Virus record (IMG/VR): IMGVR_UViG_3300037246_002943
Span: 1-22,903 of that record
From: a virus
DNA: 22,903 nucleotides
Reading direction: 5' to 3' (one strand)
Below are positions 7,531-14,497 of this stretch, piece after piece. The position numbers and the translations under genes are program-made. Numbering within the stretch: position 1 is the first letter of the stretch; each line of letters starts with the position of its first letter. The notes below the pieces were generated by a model, which ran no database searches, was not told where the DNA came from, and was given only the letters and a program-made list of their open reading frames with translations.

Positions 7531-9324
7531 TCAGACGCCCACCTGGTTAGGTTCCAGGCCCAGGTCTACCAGCCGCTGGAGCGAGACCGCCACCCACTTG
7601 GGAGAAATCTCCATAGCGTAACACTCCCGACCGGTTTCCTCAGACGCAGCCAGGTCAGTGCCAGAGCCGGCGAAAGGAGACAAGACGCGCCCCCCCACCG
7701 GCGCAGAGCTTTTTATGGCCCGCTTTACCAAGTCCAGAGGCTTGGGGCTTGGATGGTCATGTCTGGCGTCCAGGAGGACGCGCGGATATGACCAAATGTC
7801 CACGAGTCGGTCATGGGTGTTGTCAAACCAGGCCCGCGTCCCGTAAAACTCGTCACGCAGCGTTTGATGGGCCTCGACCAGTTTCACCCGTTCGTGCTCT
7901 AATGCGACCCCTGCCCCATCCCCGCTCAAGTCGGCGCTATCGTAGGGCCTCAAGAACGCCTCGCCCCCGGAGGCCTCCCGTAGGGCCATATAATGCCGCC
8001 GGCCAATGAACACCCACTGCGACCGGGTAAACCAATGCCCAAACATGTGAGTGTTGGTAATCTCCCGGATCTCTTTCGGACCCCATCCAAGCCGCTCCAC
8101 CTCACCCGCGAGATATTCCCGAATAGGTTCCCATCCAACCCAATAGTTCTCCATGTTGGCGTTAAAGCCTTGCTCGCCAAGCATGAAAAAGTGACACCGC
8201 TCAGAGCAGGGGGGGAACATGCGCATTTCGTCGGACCTAATGCCGATAGCGTCAAAGTCCTCAAGGCTATGTGTCAGCTTGCCCCAGACTATCTCATTTC
8301 TAAACGTGAGCCTCTCCGAGTCAACCAGCCCACCGCCATCGTCGGCCAGCAGATAGCCATACCACAGCCGCCACAGGTCAGGGGCATTGCCCCAAATGTA
8401 GACGGAGCCATTGTCCACGAGACCGGGCCGCCATACCCTCCACCAGCTCATCTGAAAGCGGTCTAACTTGGCCGCGTAGAGGTTGTCGTTGGCGATCCCA
8501 TCCTTTTGCTTGCCCATCCCATAAGGAGGGTCAGCAAACAACATGACGCCTTGCTTGCGCGCAAGCAAAGCAGCCACCGTGGCCGCGTCAGTCGAGTCGC
8601 CGCACATCAGCCTGTGCTCTAATTCAGGATGCGACCGGGAGGGGATAGACCATAAATCACCCAAGCGGACGTCCCACTCCCGTTCCAATTCAGTCGCCCG
8701 CGTCAGGTCTGGCGGAGACTTTTCACGGCGCTTTGACGCCTTTTCTTGGCCGTCATCCTGGTTGACGAGGGCCAGCAGGCCCAGGGCGTCAAAATCGTCA
8801 GCCGTAACAGGCAGGGTTTCTGCGTTCTGATCTTGCAGTATCGAGACAAGGACGTCGCTATCCCACAACTGGCGTATGTCCTCAGTGGTGAAATCGCCGC
8901 CGGCCAGAGTGAGGTTATTGTGGTCAACCCCATAAGCCTCAGCACTGGCTTGACTTTCAGCGTCCACGCCAAATAGAAGCGGGACGGCCCACCCGCCGTC
9001 GTTCATTTCCAAAATGCCAGGGGGCACGACCAGACCCTGTTCAAGCCTCCCGGCCATCTCCAGTCCCGTGTCTTTCATCAGCCGCAGGGCCGAGAGCCGC
9101 CCGTTGCCCTCCACTATACCGCCGGCCCCACTGTTGAGGGCCGGTTCGTATTTTGGTGGGTCTTTGAACCCGTAACGGGCGATGCTTTGGGCAATCTTGC
9201 GCAGGTCATGGCGCTTTGGGTTGCGCTCCCACAGCGCAGCCTGGGAAAGCCGAACGTAAGCAATCTGCAACCGCTCCCCGCCTGTCTTTATGGCACTCTC
9301 GTTGACCTTCAAGTTATCTCGCAT
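7531..9324 (-). CDS. ParB-like domain fused to a DNA methyltransferase (N6-adenine/N4-cytosine type)
   Basis: The 597-residue protein has two parts. Residues about 20-180 form a ParB/Srx-like domain with EGNGRLSAL at 72-80, the counterpart of the ParB GHRR motif. Residues about 210-597 are an amino-methyltransferase with motif IV DPPYG at 265-269 and the AdoMet-binding motif I SPFAGSGTDL at 549-558. Motif IV precedes motif I, as in the beta class. It should transfer methyl groups to adenine N6 or cytosine N4 of phage DNA, probably to evade host restriction. No restriction enzyme is beside it, so it looks solitary. The ATG at 9324 has a near-perfect GGAGGTGA. A 16-bp palindrome lies inside it at 8552. 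Confidence 0.9.
   Translation of the reverse strand: MRDNLKVNESAIKTGGERLQIAYVRLSQAALWERNPKRHDLRKIAQSIARYGFKDPPKYEPALNSGAGGIVEGNGRLSALRLMKDTGLEMAGRLEQGLVVPPGILEMNDGGWAVPLLFGVDAESQASAEAYGVDHNNLTLAGGDFTTEDIRQLWDSDVLVSILQDQNAETLPVTADDFDALGLLALVNQDDGQEKASKRREKSPPDLTRATELEREWDVRLGDLWSIPSRSHPELEHRLMCGDSTDAATVAALLARKQGVMLFADPPYGMGKQKDGIANDNLYAAKLDRFQMSWWRVWRPGLVDNGSVYIWGNAPDLWRLWYGYLLADDGGGLVDSERLTFRNEIVWGKLTHSLEDFDAIGIRSDEMRMFPPCSERCHFFMLGEQGFNANMENYWVGWEPIREYLAGEVERLGWGPKEIREITNTHMFGHWFTRSQWVFIGRRHYMALREASGGEAFLRPYDSADLSGDGAGVALEHERVKLVEAHQTLRDEFYGTRAWFDNTHDRLVDIWSYPRVLLDARHDHPSPKPLDLVKRAIKSSAPVGGRVLSPFAGSGTDLAASEETGRECYAMEISPKWVAVSLQRLVDLGLEPNQVGV
8552..8567. repeat. 16-bp palindrome copy 2 (parS-like candidate, perfect)
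   Basis: TGCTTGCGCGCAAGCA is a perfect palindrome, extended to 18 bp here by flanking T and A. It sits in the methyltransferase gene, where the minus strand reads it as LARKQ. The same 16 bases occur at 17348-17363 and, with one change, at 1260-1275. Confidence 0.6.
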
Positions 9325-9325
9325 G

Positions 9326-9913
9326 TCACCTCCCCAATAGGGCCAGCATAACCGCCAACCAGGTCAGCAGGGAAAATGACGCCATGCTCACTGCGACCGC
9401 CGCCAGGACGCGCGTTCTCTGAAATGTAACAGAAAGCCCCTCGGCTTTTATATGCAGTTCGCCCAGTATTTTAGAATGCGCCAATAGTTGGCCGCTGCCC
9501 CGCTCTGTAGCAAACTCCAACGCCCTAACTTGTTCACTGAACCTCGTGCCGTCACCCATGACCCGCTGCAGCTTGTGCTCTAGACATTGCAGGCTTTGAT
9601 AGAATAAGACGTGGGCGTGGTTATTGTCCGCCAGGTCTTGCAAGGGTAACGGTAATAGATTGATTACAGAAGGGGCTGGTTTCCATAAAACGTCTGGCCG
9701 CGTCTCTGTAACCGCGTTGATAAAGCCCTCAATCATTCCCCGTCTTTCAACGAGACTGATTAGAGAGACCAACTTGTCCGCCCTCCCATCCCCCTGTAAA
9801 TCGTCGTATTCTATCCCCAAGCCGAAACATAAAGACCGCACCTCAGCCGCGTCGAAATGTTGAACCATTTTCTCATGGAGATATTTGTAGTAGGGGCGAG
9901 CGGTATTCTTCAT
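9326..9913 (-). CDS. Membrane-anchored EAD7-type Death-like domain protein
   Basis: Residues 7-75 match the effector-associated domain 7 pattern known from bacterial conflict systems: a helix ending in HFDAAEVRSLCFGLGIEYDD, the LQGDGRADKL loop, the VERRG motif near 55-59 and the closing RPDVLW at 72-77. A proline-rich linker follows (78-92), then a helical, probably coiled-coil region (about 98-165), and one C-terminal membrane helix (about 169-193) ending LLGR. EAD7 domains usually recruit partners by like-with-like contact in caspase, trypsin or NTPase immune systems; here it is alone on a membrane anchor in a phage late operon. Its start abuts the stop of the C39 peptidase gene and has no clear Shine-Dalgarno, suggesting coupling. 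Whether it acts as decoy, effector or lysis factor is inference. Confidence 0.8.
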   Translation of the reverse strand: MKNTARPYYKYLHEKMVQHFDAAEVRSLCFGLGIEYDDLQGDGRADKLVSLISLVERRGMIEGFINAVTETRPDVLWKPAPSVINLLPLPLQDLADNNHAHVLFYQSLQCLEHKLQRVMGDGTRFSEQVRALEFATERGSGQLLAHSKILGELHIKAEGLSVTFQRTRVLAAVAVSMASFSLLTWLAVMLALLGR

Positions 9914-9914
9914 T

Positions 9915-10655
9915 TCAAGGAGCCGTCGCCAGCACCAGGGCCGCCCGCGCAGGGTTGCTCCAGTCCTCTTTGGCCCCCTCCCACATGGTCATGAAATCCA
10001 CCTCGATGATAGGGAGAAAAGCGCCCTGAGCCGTGTGTTCTCTCCACCAGTTCGAGTCATGGACAATGAGCCGGCGCACTTCCTTGCCCCTGTAGGGTAT
10101 CACGTCGTGGCCGACCGCGACCAGAAAATGGCCCTTTGTGAAATTGCGGTCAAGCCTCATGATAAAATACTTGTTTTTAATCAGCACCATTGAGGGCCGC
10201 CCCTCGTCAAGCGCCTCGATCAGCCCGTCCCACGACCAGCCAGAAAAGCGCAGCAGTTCAACCCCGCCCATGGCCAGCGCCGCGTTCTTTAGCTCAGTAA
10301 AGGACGTGGGGCGGTTCTTTCCGCCCGTGATATGGCCCATGATGTCATCTACTGTGAAAGGAGCATCGCCGCCGGCAGCGTAATCCAAAAGCATTTTGAT
10401 GCTAGCCGGGCCGCAGTCCATTGACGTCATTTCGGCCCCTTCTGCCCACTGGGAAACATAGGACACGGGCAAGACCATGCGCCCGGCCTGGTGACCAGGT
10501 CTTTGTTGAACATCCAATAATCTAGCCAGCATCGCCAGGGCCGTGTAGCCAATGTGACCCACAGTGCCGTGGTTGAACCTCTTGACGTAATCGCGCGCAA
10601 ACGCCACCTCTTTGCGCACCCGCTCGTCTAATACTGCCGTCCATCCTGTGCTCAT
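9915..10655 (-). CDS. C39-like papain-fold cysteine peptidase
   Basis: The 246-residue protein carries the catalytic layout of the Peptidase_C39_2 group: Cys81 in MDCGPASIKMLL, His176 in GHFLVAVGHD and Asp200 in LIVHDSNWW, with an upstream Gln (Q69) that could form the oxyanion hole. No signal peptide is seen. It has an excellent AGGAGG site before the ATG at 10655. It lies between a holin-like gene and the EAD7 membrane protein. It could be a cell-wall endopeptidase used in lysis, a maturation protease, or the protease arm of a conflict module with its EAD7 neighbour. The family assignment is solid; the substrate is unknown. Confidence 0.8.
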   Translation of the reverse strand: MSTGWTAVLDERVRKEVAFARDYVKRFNHGTVGHIGYTALAMLARLLDVQQRPGHQAGRMVLPVSYVSQWAEGAEMTSMDCGPASIKMLLDYAAGGDAPFTVDDIMGHITGGKNRPTSFTELKNAALAMGGVELLRFSGWSWDGLIEALDEGRPSMVLIKNKYFIMRLDRNFTKGHFLVAVGHDVIPYRGKEVRRLIVHDSNWWREHTAQGAFLPIIEVDFMTMWEGAKEDWSNPARAALVLATAP

Positions 10656-10676
10656 ATTGACCTCCTATAGACAAGA

Positions 10677-10702
10677 CGCCCAAGCTCAGACGAGCTTGGG
10701 CG
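10677..10702 (-). promoter_or_regulatory. Perfect 11-bp hairpin between the holin-like and peptidase genes
   Basis: CGCCCAAGCTC and GAGCTTGGGCG form an 11-bp perfect stem with a four-base loop. It lies in the 106-bp gap between the holin-like gene and the C39 peptidase gene, just before the peptidase Shine-Dalgarno. There is no T-run after it on the minus strand, so it is more likely a processing or partial-termination structure that sets relative expression than a full terminator. Confidence 0.55.
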
Positions 10703-10761
10703 CAACGCGAGGCAATCCACAGCCCCTTTATAATCTTCCCCCCGTGTTACACCTTGTCGCC

Positions 10762-11130
10762 CTACTCGCCTGGGTCGCCACTCCCGGAGGGCCAGACGTC
10801 ATTGACCAGGTTGGCCCCTCCACCTACCAGCAAGCCAGTAAGGGCCTCTCCTGCCCAGGTGTTGGGGGTTTCCCACTCCAGGGCCGTTAGGGCCAGCCCT
10901 ATCAGGTCAACCTTGAAAAATAAGCAAAGGGCAAGCCCTAACGCCCCTGACACGTAGGGCAGCACCTTGCTCGTTGCAGCGTAAGGATGTCCCGCCGCCT
11001 TTGCTATGGCCCCATAGAGGGCCTCGGCCAGAGGGCCGAAATAGTGTTCGACTAAACGTTCAACCAGCACAGCGAAAAAAGTCGCCGCCGTCAACGCCGT
11101 CGCCGCAAAACCCAAACTCGTTACATTCAT
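10762..11130 (-). CDS. Holin-like small membrane protein
   Basis: The 122-residue protein has two clear hydrophobic segments (about 5-28 and 57-84) and a third, weaker one near 93-112 containing GEALTGLLVGGGANLVNDVW. That last pattern is seen in small phage membrane proteins of the holin type. Holins form lesions in the inner membrane at lysis. It is the first gene after the late-type promoter, with AGGAGG seven bases before the ATG, and is followed by the C39-like peptidase, a possible holin-lysin pairing. The holin role is inferred from size, topology and position. Confidence 0.65.
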   Translation of the reverse strand: MNVTSLGFAATALTAATFFAVLVERLVEHYFGPLAEALYGAIAKAAGHPYAATSKVLPYVSGALGLALCLFFKVDLIGLALTALEWETPNTWAGEALTGLLVGGGANLVNDVWPSGSGDPGE

Positions 11131-11178
11131 CGTGGAACCTCCTGTTGTGAAAGTGTAAAAAAAGCCGCATTAGAGGTA

Positions 11179-11207
11179 ATGTTATCAGAAAAAGGGGATA
11201 AAGTCAA
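11179..11207 (-). promoter_or_regulatory. Strong sigma70 extended -10 promoter of the late-type operon
   Basis: On the minus strand TTGACT (11207-11202) and TAACAT (11184-11179) are 17 bases apart, and a TGA precedes the -10 as an extended -10 element. The start would be near 11172, giving a leader of about 40 bases before the holin-like gene. It is the only good promoter seen between the early operon and the packaging genes. Confidence 0.7.
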
Positions 11208-11214
11208 CGGATAG

Positions 11215-11468
11215 CTACCCAGGGCTTTGGGAAGTGTCAGGGCTAGCGCATCGAGGGCTTGCAATTAGCGAGTGATCAGGCCCGGGGCCCCTTGCACGTA
11301 ACCTGGAATTGCTCAGGCTGAGGGATGACCACCGGTTTGCAGAGAGCTCGAGGGCCGCGCCCCCTGGGTGGCCGACGAGGCATCGAGGGCCAGCAATCCC
11401 CGTTGTTTGACGAGCTGCGACCATCGAAGGCTGGATTGCAGCCCAGGGCCAGCAGCCAGGGCGACGAG
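11215..11468. other. Gene-poor stretch with internal repeats
   Basis: This 254-bp gap, beyond the late promoter, has no convincing gene. GCATCGAGGGCTTGCAAT at 11248-11265 recurs with two changes at 11380-11397, and a looser copy starts at 11421. Several short inverted pairs exist, such as GGCTG-CAGCC at 11430-11444 and GCAATCC (11393-11399) with GGATTGC (11433-11439). An 85-residue minus frame (11472 to 11215) starts with an ATGA overlap, but its composition (no lysine, many Pro/Ser/Arg/Cys) is unlike neighbouring proteins. It could be a structured RNA, a packaging or control site, or a decayed gene. Confidence 0.4.
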
Positions 11469-11708
11469 TCATCGCGCGCCCTCGTCTTTTGTGCCCTCGT
11501 CACCGTAGGGATAAATGGCAACCATATCGGGAGGGTAAAGGGGAGTAATCACGTATTTGTAGCAAAAAGCCCCGGAGCCATCGAACCAATGCTCCATCCA
11601 TAGCCAGCAGCGCCCCGCTCTTTCCCACTCCAAGAGCCGAGCCAGAACATGATCACGGGCCGCCCTGGGGCAAGACCGGGCAACTATCCACTCGACGCGC
11701 TTTACCAC
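11469..11708 (-). CDS. Small hypothetical protein, 79 aa
   Basis: The start is GTG at 11708, overlapping the end of the cytosine methyltransferase by seven bases; the ribosome-binding site is weak, so coupling is likely. The first half is a basic helix (RDHVLARLLEWERAG) followed by an aromatic-rich stretch (RCWLWMEHWFDGSGAFCYKY) and an acidic C-terminus. No family is recognised. It is the last recognisable gene of the early minus-strand operon. Confidence 0.5.
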   Translation of the reverse strand: MVKRVEWIVARSCPRAARDHVLARLLEWERAGRCWLWMEHWFDGSGAFCYKYVITPLYPPDMVAIYPYGDEGTKDEGAR

Positions 11709-12697
11709 GTCTCGTTGGCGTGGGCGACTAGGGCCAGACCGACCGCCTCAGCAAAGGGGGGGGGAATAGCCTGACCGACCTGTTGATATTGCTCTTCCAA
11801 AGTGCCGAGAAACAAGAAACCGTCAGGGAAACCTTGACACCTCGTCGTCTCTTTCATCGTCGGCATACGAAATCGGTAATCATCAAAAATGACCACGGCC
11901 TGGTTTCGAGATAACCCCTTCCCCCAGGCGGCTAGCACTGTGGGCATCAAATCGTCGTCGCCCACGATATAGAGAACATTGTAGGCCGACTTGTCACCCC
12001 GCAGGCCAGCCGACAGGCCCTTGCTCTTTTGTCGTCGCAAGACACCCTCCAGCGCCCGTTGGCTTAAAAAACGTGGCTTTTCCACGAACCGCTCCCGAAT
12101 AGCCCGAAATTCCACCCAACGCGGCAGCCCTATCAACGCCCCATTGCCCTCTTTTCCATTAGTCGGGAGGGGGAAGGGAGCCGGCGCGACCTTGCTGGCA
12201 ATTAGATGCCAGCGCCGCCGCTTTTGGCAAACGCCAAAGTCCGCATGTATGAACACTTCCTCAAAAATAGAGATAAAGCCCGCCTCGCGCAGAGCAGAAC
12301 ACACGAGGGCCGCACTTTTGCTTTTCCCATAAGGGGGCACATTTTCCAGGAAAACATAGCGTGGAGCGTTGGGCCTCCCCGACGAGGCTTTCAGGAGCCG
12401 CGCCAAGTCCGACGAAATGTCTCGCTCGTCTTTTTCTTCCAGCTTTCTGCCCGCGACGCTGAAAGGACCGCAGGGGACCCCGCAAACCCAAACGTCAGCC
12501 TGGGGGATGTCGTCAATATGAAGGTTGCGAATATCGCGCACGTCAGCCGGCGCGTGGGGAAAATTGGCCTGGTGAGACGCGACCGAGTTGGCGTCCAAGT
12601 CAAAGGCCCACGTCGTCTTTATCCCTGCCTGCTCCAGGCCCAGTGAGCCGCCGCCGGCGCCGCAGCACAGGTGAATCGCCGTCAGTTCTACCGTCAT
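11702..12697 (-). CDS. DNA (cytosine-5) methyltransferase
   Basis: This enzyme methylates cytosine C5 in DNA. Counting from the chosen start (331 aa), motif I HLCCGAGGGSLGLEQAG is at 9-25, the catalytic Cys76 lies in motif IV GVPCGPFS (Gly instead of the common Gln after Cys), motif VI is FLENV at 116-120, and motif VIII QKRRRWHLIA is at 158-167. Motif X QVGQAIPPPFAEAVG closes the protein. I chose the ATG at 12697 for its GAGGGG site and because motif I normally lies close to the N-terminus; an ATG at 12736 overlapping the preceding stop is the alternative. No partner nuclease is present, so it is probably an anti-restriction enzyme. A nine-base C-run encodes the prolines of motif X. Confidence 0.92.
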   Translation of the reverse strand: MTVELTAIHLCCGAGGGSLGLEQAGIKTTWAFDLDANSVASHQANFPHAPADVRDIRNLHIDDIPQADVWVCGVPCGPFSVAGRKLEEKDERDISSDLARLLKASSGRPNAPRYVFLENVPPYGKSKSAALVCSALREAGFISIFEEVFIHADFGVCQKRRRWHLIASKVAPAPFPLPTNGKEGNGALIGLPRWVEFRAIRERFVEKPRFLSQRALEGVLRRQKSKGLSAGLRGDKSAYNVLYIVGDDDLMPTVLAAWGKGLSRNQAVVIFDDYRFRMPTMKETTRCQGFPDGFLFLGTLEEQYQQVGQAIPPPFAEAVGLALVAHANETW

Positions 12698-12732
12698 CGT
12701 TTCCCCTCGTCGGCCTGTCACAGCGGGCCGGG

Positions 12733-13338
12733 TCATGCGTACACCATTTTGAACCGTGGATGTCCTTGATCCGGTTCTTTTTCCTCTATTGACGGTTCCC
12801 ACCGTGACTTTGCCAAATGCTTGGATTTTATCAAGTTGAGGGGCACATCATAACGAGCATATTTTAGGGCCTGTTGGCCGGCGCGCGAGATTTTATAACC
12901 TATGAACTGCTGACCCACAACCCTGCCCCCATCCTTGTCCCGCTTTGGCCCATACATCCTGTCAACCAATCGGCGCTTGGCGAGCCGCCCCATAAGGTAG
13001 GTGATCCCCATATTCCAACCACGTCCAATCGTGGGCCGCTCAGGCCAACGTGTCTCGCTAAAGGTCCGCGTGGACATGACGCCCCCGTGGTTATCGAGGA
13101 TGGTGAGAGCCGACCGATAGCCCCCTTCTAGCTTGGCAATGACGCCCAGTTCCAGAGCGCACTCTGGACAGGCCCAAACTACCTGTGTCCCTTGCGGGCT
13201 AAGGTAGATGACTAGCCGCCAGCCTATCTTTTTTGCAAAGTCTGCCGTCATAAAAGAACGCTGCACCCAGGGTTGCCCCACCTCGTTTTCTGTCCGATAA
13301 GGGCAAATCGCGCCACAAACAACAGCCCCCGCTTCCAT
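12733..13338 (-). CDS. Putative zinc-binding, winged-helix-like protein
   Basis: The start at 13338 overlaps the preceding stop as TGATG and has GGGTGA upstream. The N-terminal part contains two cysteine pairs (VVCGAICPY near the start and WACPECALELG near residue 58) that may bind zinc. Residues about 95-150 look like a winged helix: TYLMGRLAKRRLVDRMYG, then a basic loop and FIGYKISRAGQQALKYARYD. This suggests a DNA-binding protein of the early operon, possibly a regulator. No named family is recognised. Confidence 0.6.
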   Translation of the reverse strand: MEAGAVVCGAICPYRTENEVGQPWVQRSFMTADFAKKIGWRLVIYLSPQGTQVVWACPECALELGVIAKLEGGYRSALTILDNHGGVMSTRTFSETRWPERPTIGRGWNMGITYLMGRLAKRRLVDRMYGPKRDKDGGRVVGQQFIGYKISRAGQQALKYARYDVPLNLIKSKHLAKSRWEPSIEEKEPDQGHPRFKMVYA

Positions 13339-13907
13339 CACGTCACCCGCCGCAATTTTCCTGAAGCCGTATAGAAATCCCCTTCTGGGAGACCTTGCAA
13401 AGCCCAATGCCGAAAGGCGCGCATGTCGTGGAAGCCGTCAATAACAATGTCACCGGAGTCAGGACAAAGAGGGTAAGGAGTAGATGACGGCCCCGACGTA
13501 GCGTCGTATTTTGCGCTATGCTTGGCGATTTGCATTTCATAAATAGGCATGACCCAACCGCAGCCAGGGCAAAGGACGTACATTTTATCAAGGCTAGACC
13601 TGGGAGGAGACGTTCCAGCAAGGACGTCCGCCTCTCCCCTTGTTGTCAGCCAAAGCCCCAATGGCCGGGCGATATAACGAAGGTAGCGCGGCAGACTGCA
13701 ATCACCCCGCCTGCCCCACGAAAAGGTAGCCGCGTCCGCCGCGACTTTATGATGAAAGCCTGGGCAACGTGGGGGAAGCATACCGTGGTGGGCGTTCTCC
13801 CATCGAGCGTCCACAGGAAATAGATGGTGGGCTATCTTTCCATACTCCACAGCAGCCAACTCGCCACAGCCAGGGCAGAGCGTCACCCGCTCATTTCCCG
13901 AAATCAT
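13338..13907 (-). CDS. Hypothetical protein with two zinc-ribbon-like half repeats
   Basis: The protein holds two similar units. The first is TLCPGCGELAAVEYGKIAHH with a later PPRCPGFHHK; the second is YVLCPGCGWVMPIYEMQIAKH with a later YPLCPDSGD. Each begins with CPGCG and has histidines about 12-15 residues on, so an internal duplication of a metal-binding unit is likely. The ATG at 13907 has GGAGGAG upstream and overlaps the resolvase gene end by four bases. Function unknown; nucleic-acid binding is plausible. Confidence 0.6.
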   Translation of the reverse strand: MISGNERVTLCPGCGELAAVEYGKIAHHLFPVDARWENAHHGMLPPRCPGFHHKVAADAATFSWGRRGDCSLPRYLRYIARPLGLWLTTRGEADVLAGTSPPRSSLDKMYVLCPGCGWVMPIYEMQIAKHSAKYDATSGPSSTPYPLCPDSGDIVIDGFHDMRAFRHWALQGLPEGDFYTASGKLRRVT

Positions 13908-14497
13908 GTCTCCTCCCTTTTATCAACGACGTAAAGCGTATCACCGTTCACCACGTCAATGGCCGCAAAATCAGGCGTGCCCGACAGCATAACGTCGCGC
14001 ACCTTTATCAAGCCGGCTTGCCACAAGCCCAGGGCGTCAGCCTGGTCAGATTTCATTTGTTCAAGCGGGACACCTACGAATAGAGCCGCGTCACGCTTGG
14101 CCCCTTTGTGATATCCCGTGGCCTTGACTTCCTGGGGCGTGCATTGTACACGCCTGGCCCCACCCCTCGTAGCCTCAATGATGAGCGCCCCCAAGAGCGC
14201 ACCCATAACACGGTCAGTATGGCGATTGTCATGGTCTCCAGTTGGCAGTTCCATAATCAGAAAATCAGGGCGATATGAGCAAATCAAGACCGCCGTCCAA
14301 TGTGCGAACATCTCAACCCGCGACCAAACGTTATCCGGGTCACCGTAATGCATGCGCGTGTACTTTTTCATATTTTGACGGCCAGAGAATCTGTGCTCTC
14401 TGCCCGTGCCCACGCAAACGCCTGCCCACTCAGAGCCGGCGTCAATCGCCAGAAAGACCAACCGGTCAAGAAACCCCAAGTCCGCATTATTCTTCAT
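13904..14497 (-). CDS. RuvC-like Holliday-junction resolvase
   Basis: The RNase H-fold acidic residues appear in the RuvC order: D19 in FLAIDAGSEWAGV, E83 in FLIMELPTGDHDNR, and D151/D154 in KSDQADALGLW. The segment PQEVKATGYHKGAKRDAA (121-138) fits the RuvC loop before the last acidic pair. RuvC-type enzymes cut four-way junctions; phage versions resolve recombination intermediates and branched DNA before packaging. At 197 residues it is close to the bacterial RuvC size. AAGGA lies eight bases upstream of the ATG. Confidence 0.82.
   Translation of the reverse strand: MKNNADLGFLDRLVFLAIDAGSEWAGVCVGTGREHRFSGRQNMKKYTRMHYGDPDNVWSRVEMFAHWTAVLICSYRPDFLIMELPTGDHDNRHTDRVMGALLGALIIEATRGGARRVQCTPQEVKATGYHKGAKRDAALFVGVPLEQMKSDQADALGLWQAGLIKVRDVMLSGTPDFAAIDVVNGDTLYVVDKREET

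Noticed and set aside
11215-11472. An 85-codon minus-strand frame starting with an ATGA overlap
   Set aside because: Not annotated as a gene because its composition (no lysine, many Pro/Ser/Arg/Cys) is unlike neighbouring genes, although the overlap start leaves some doubt.
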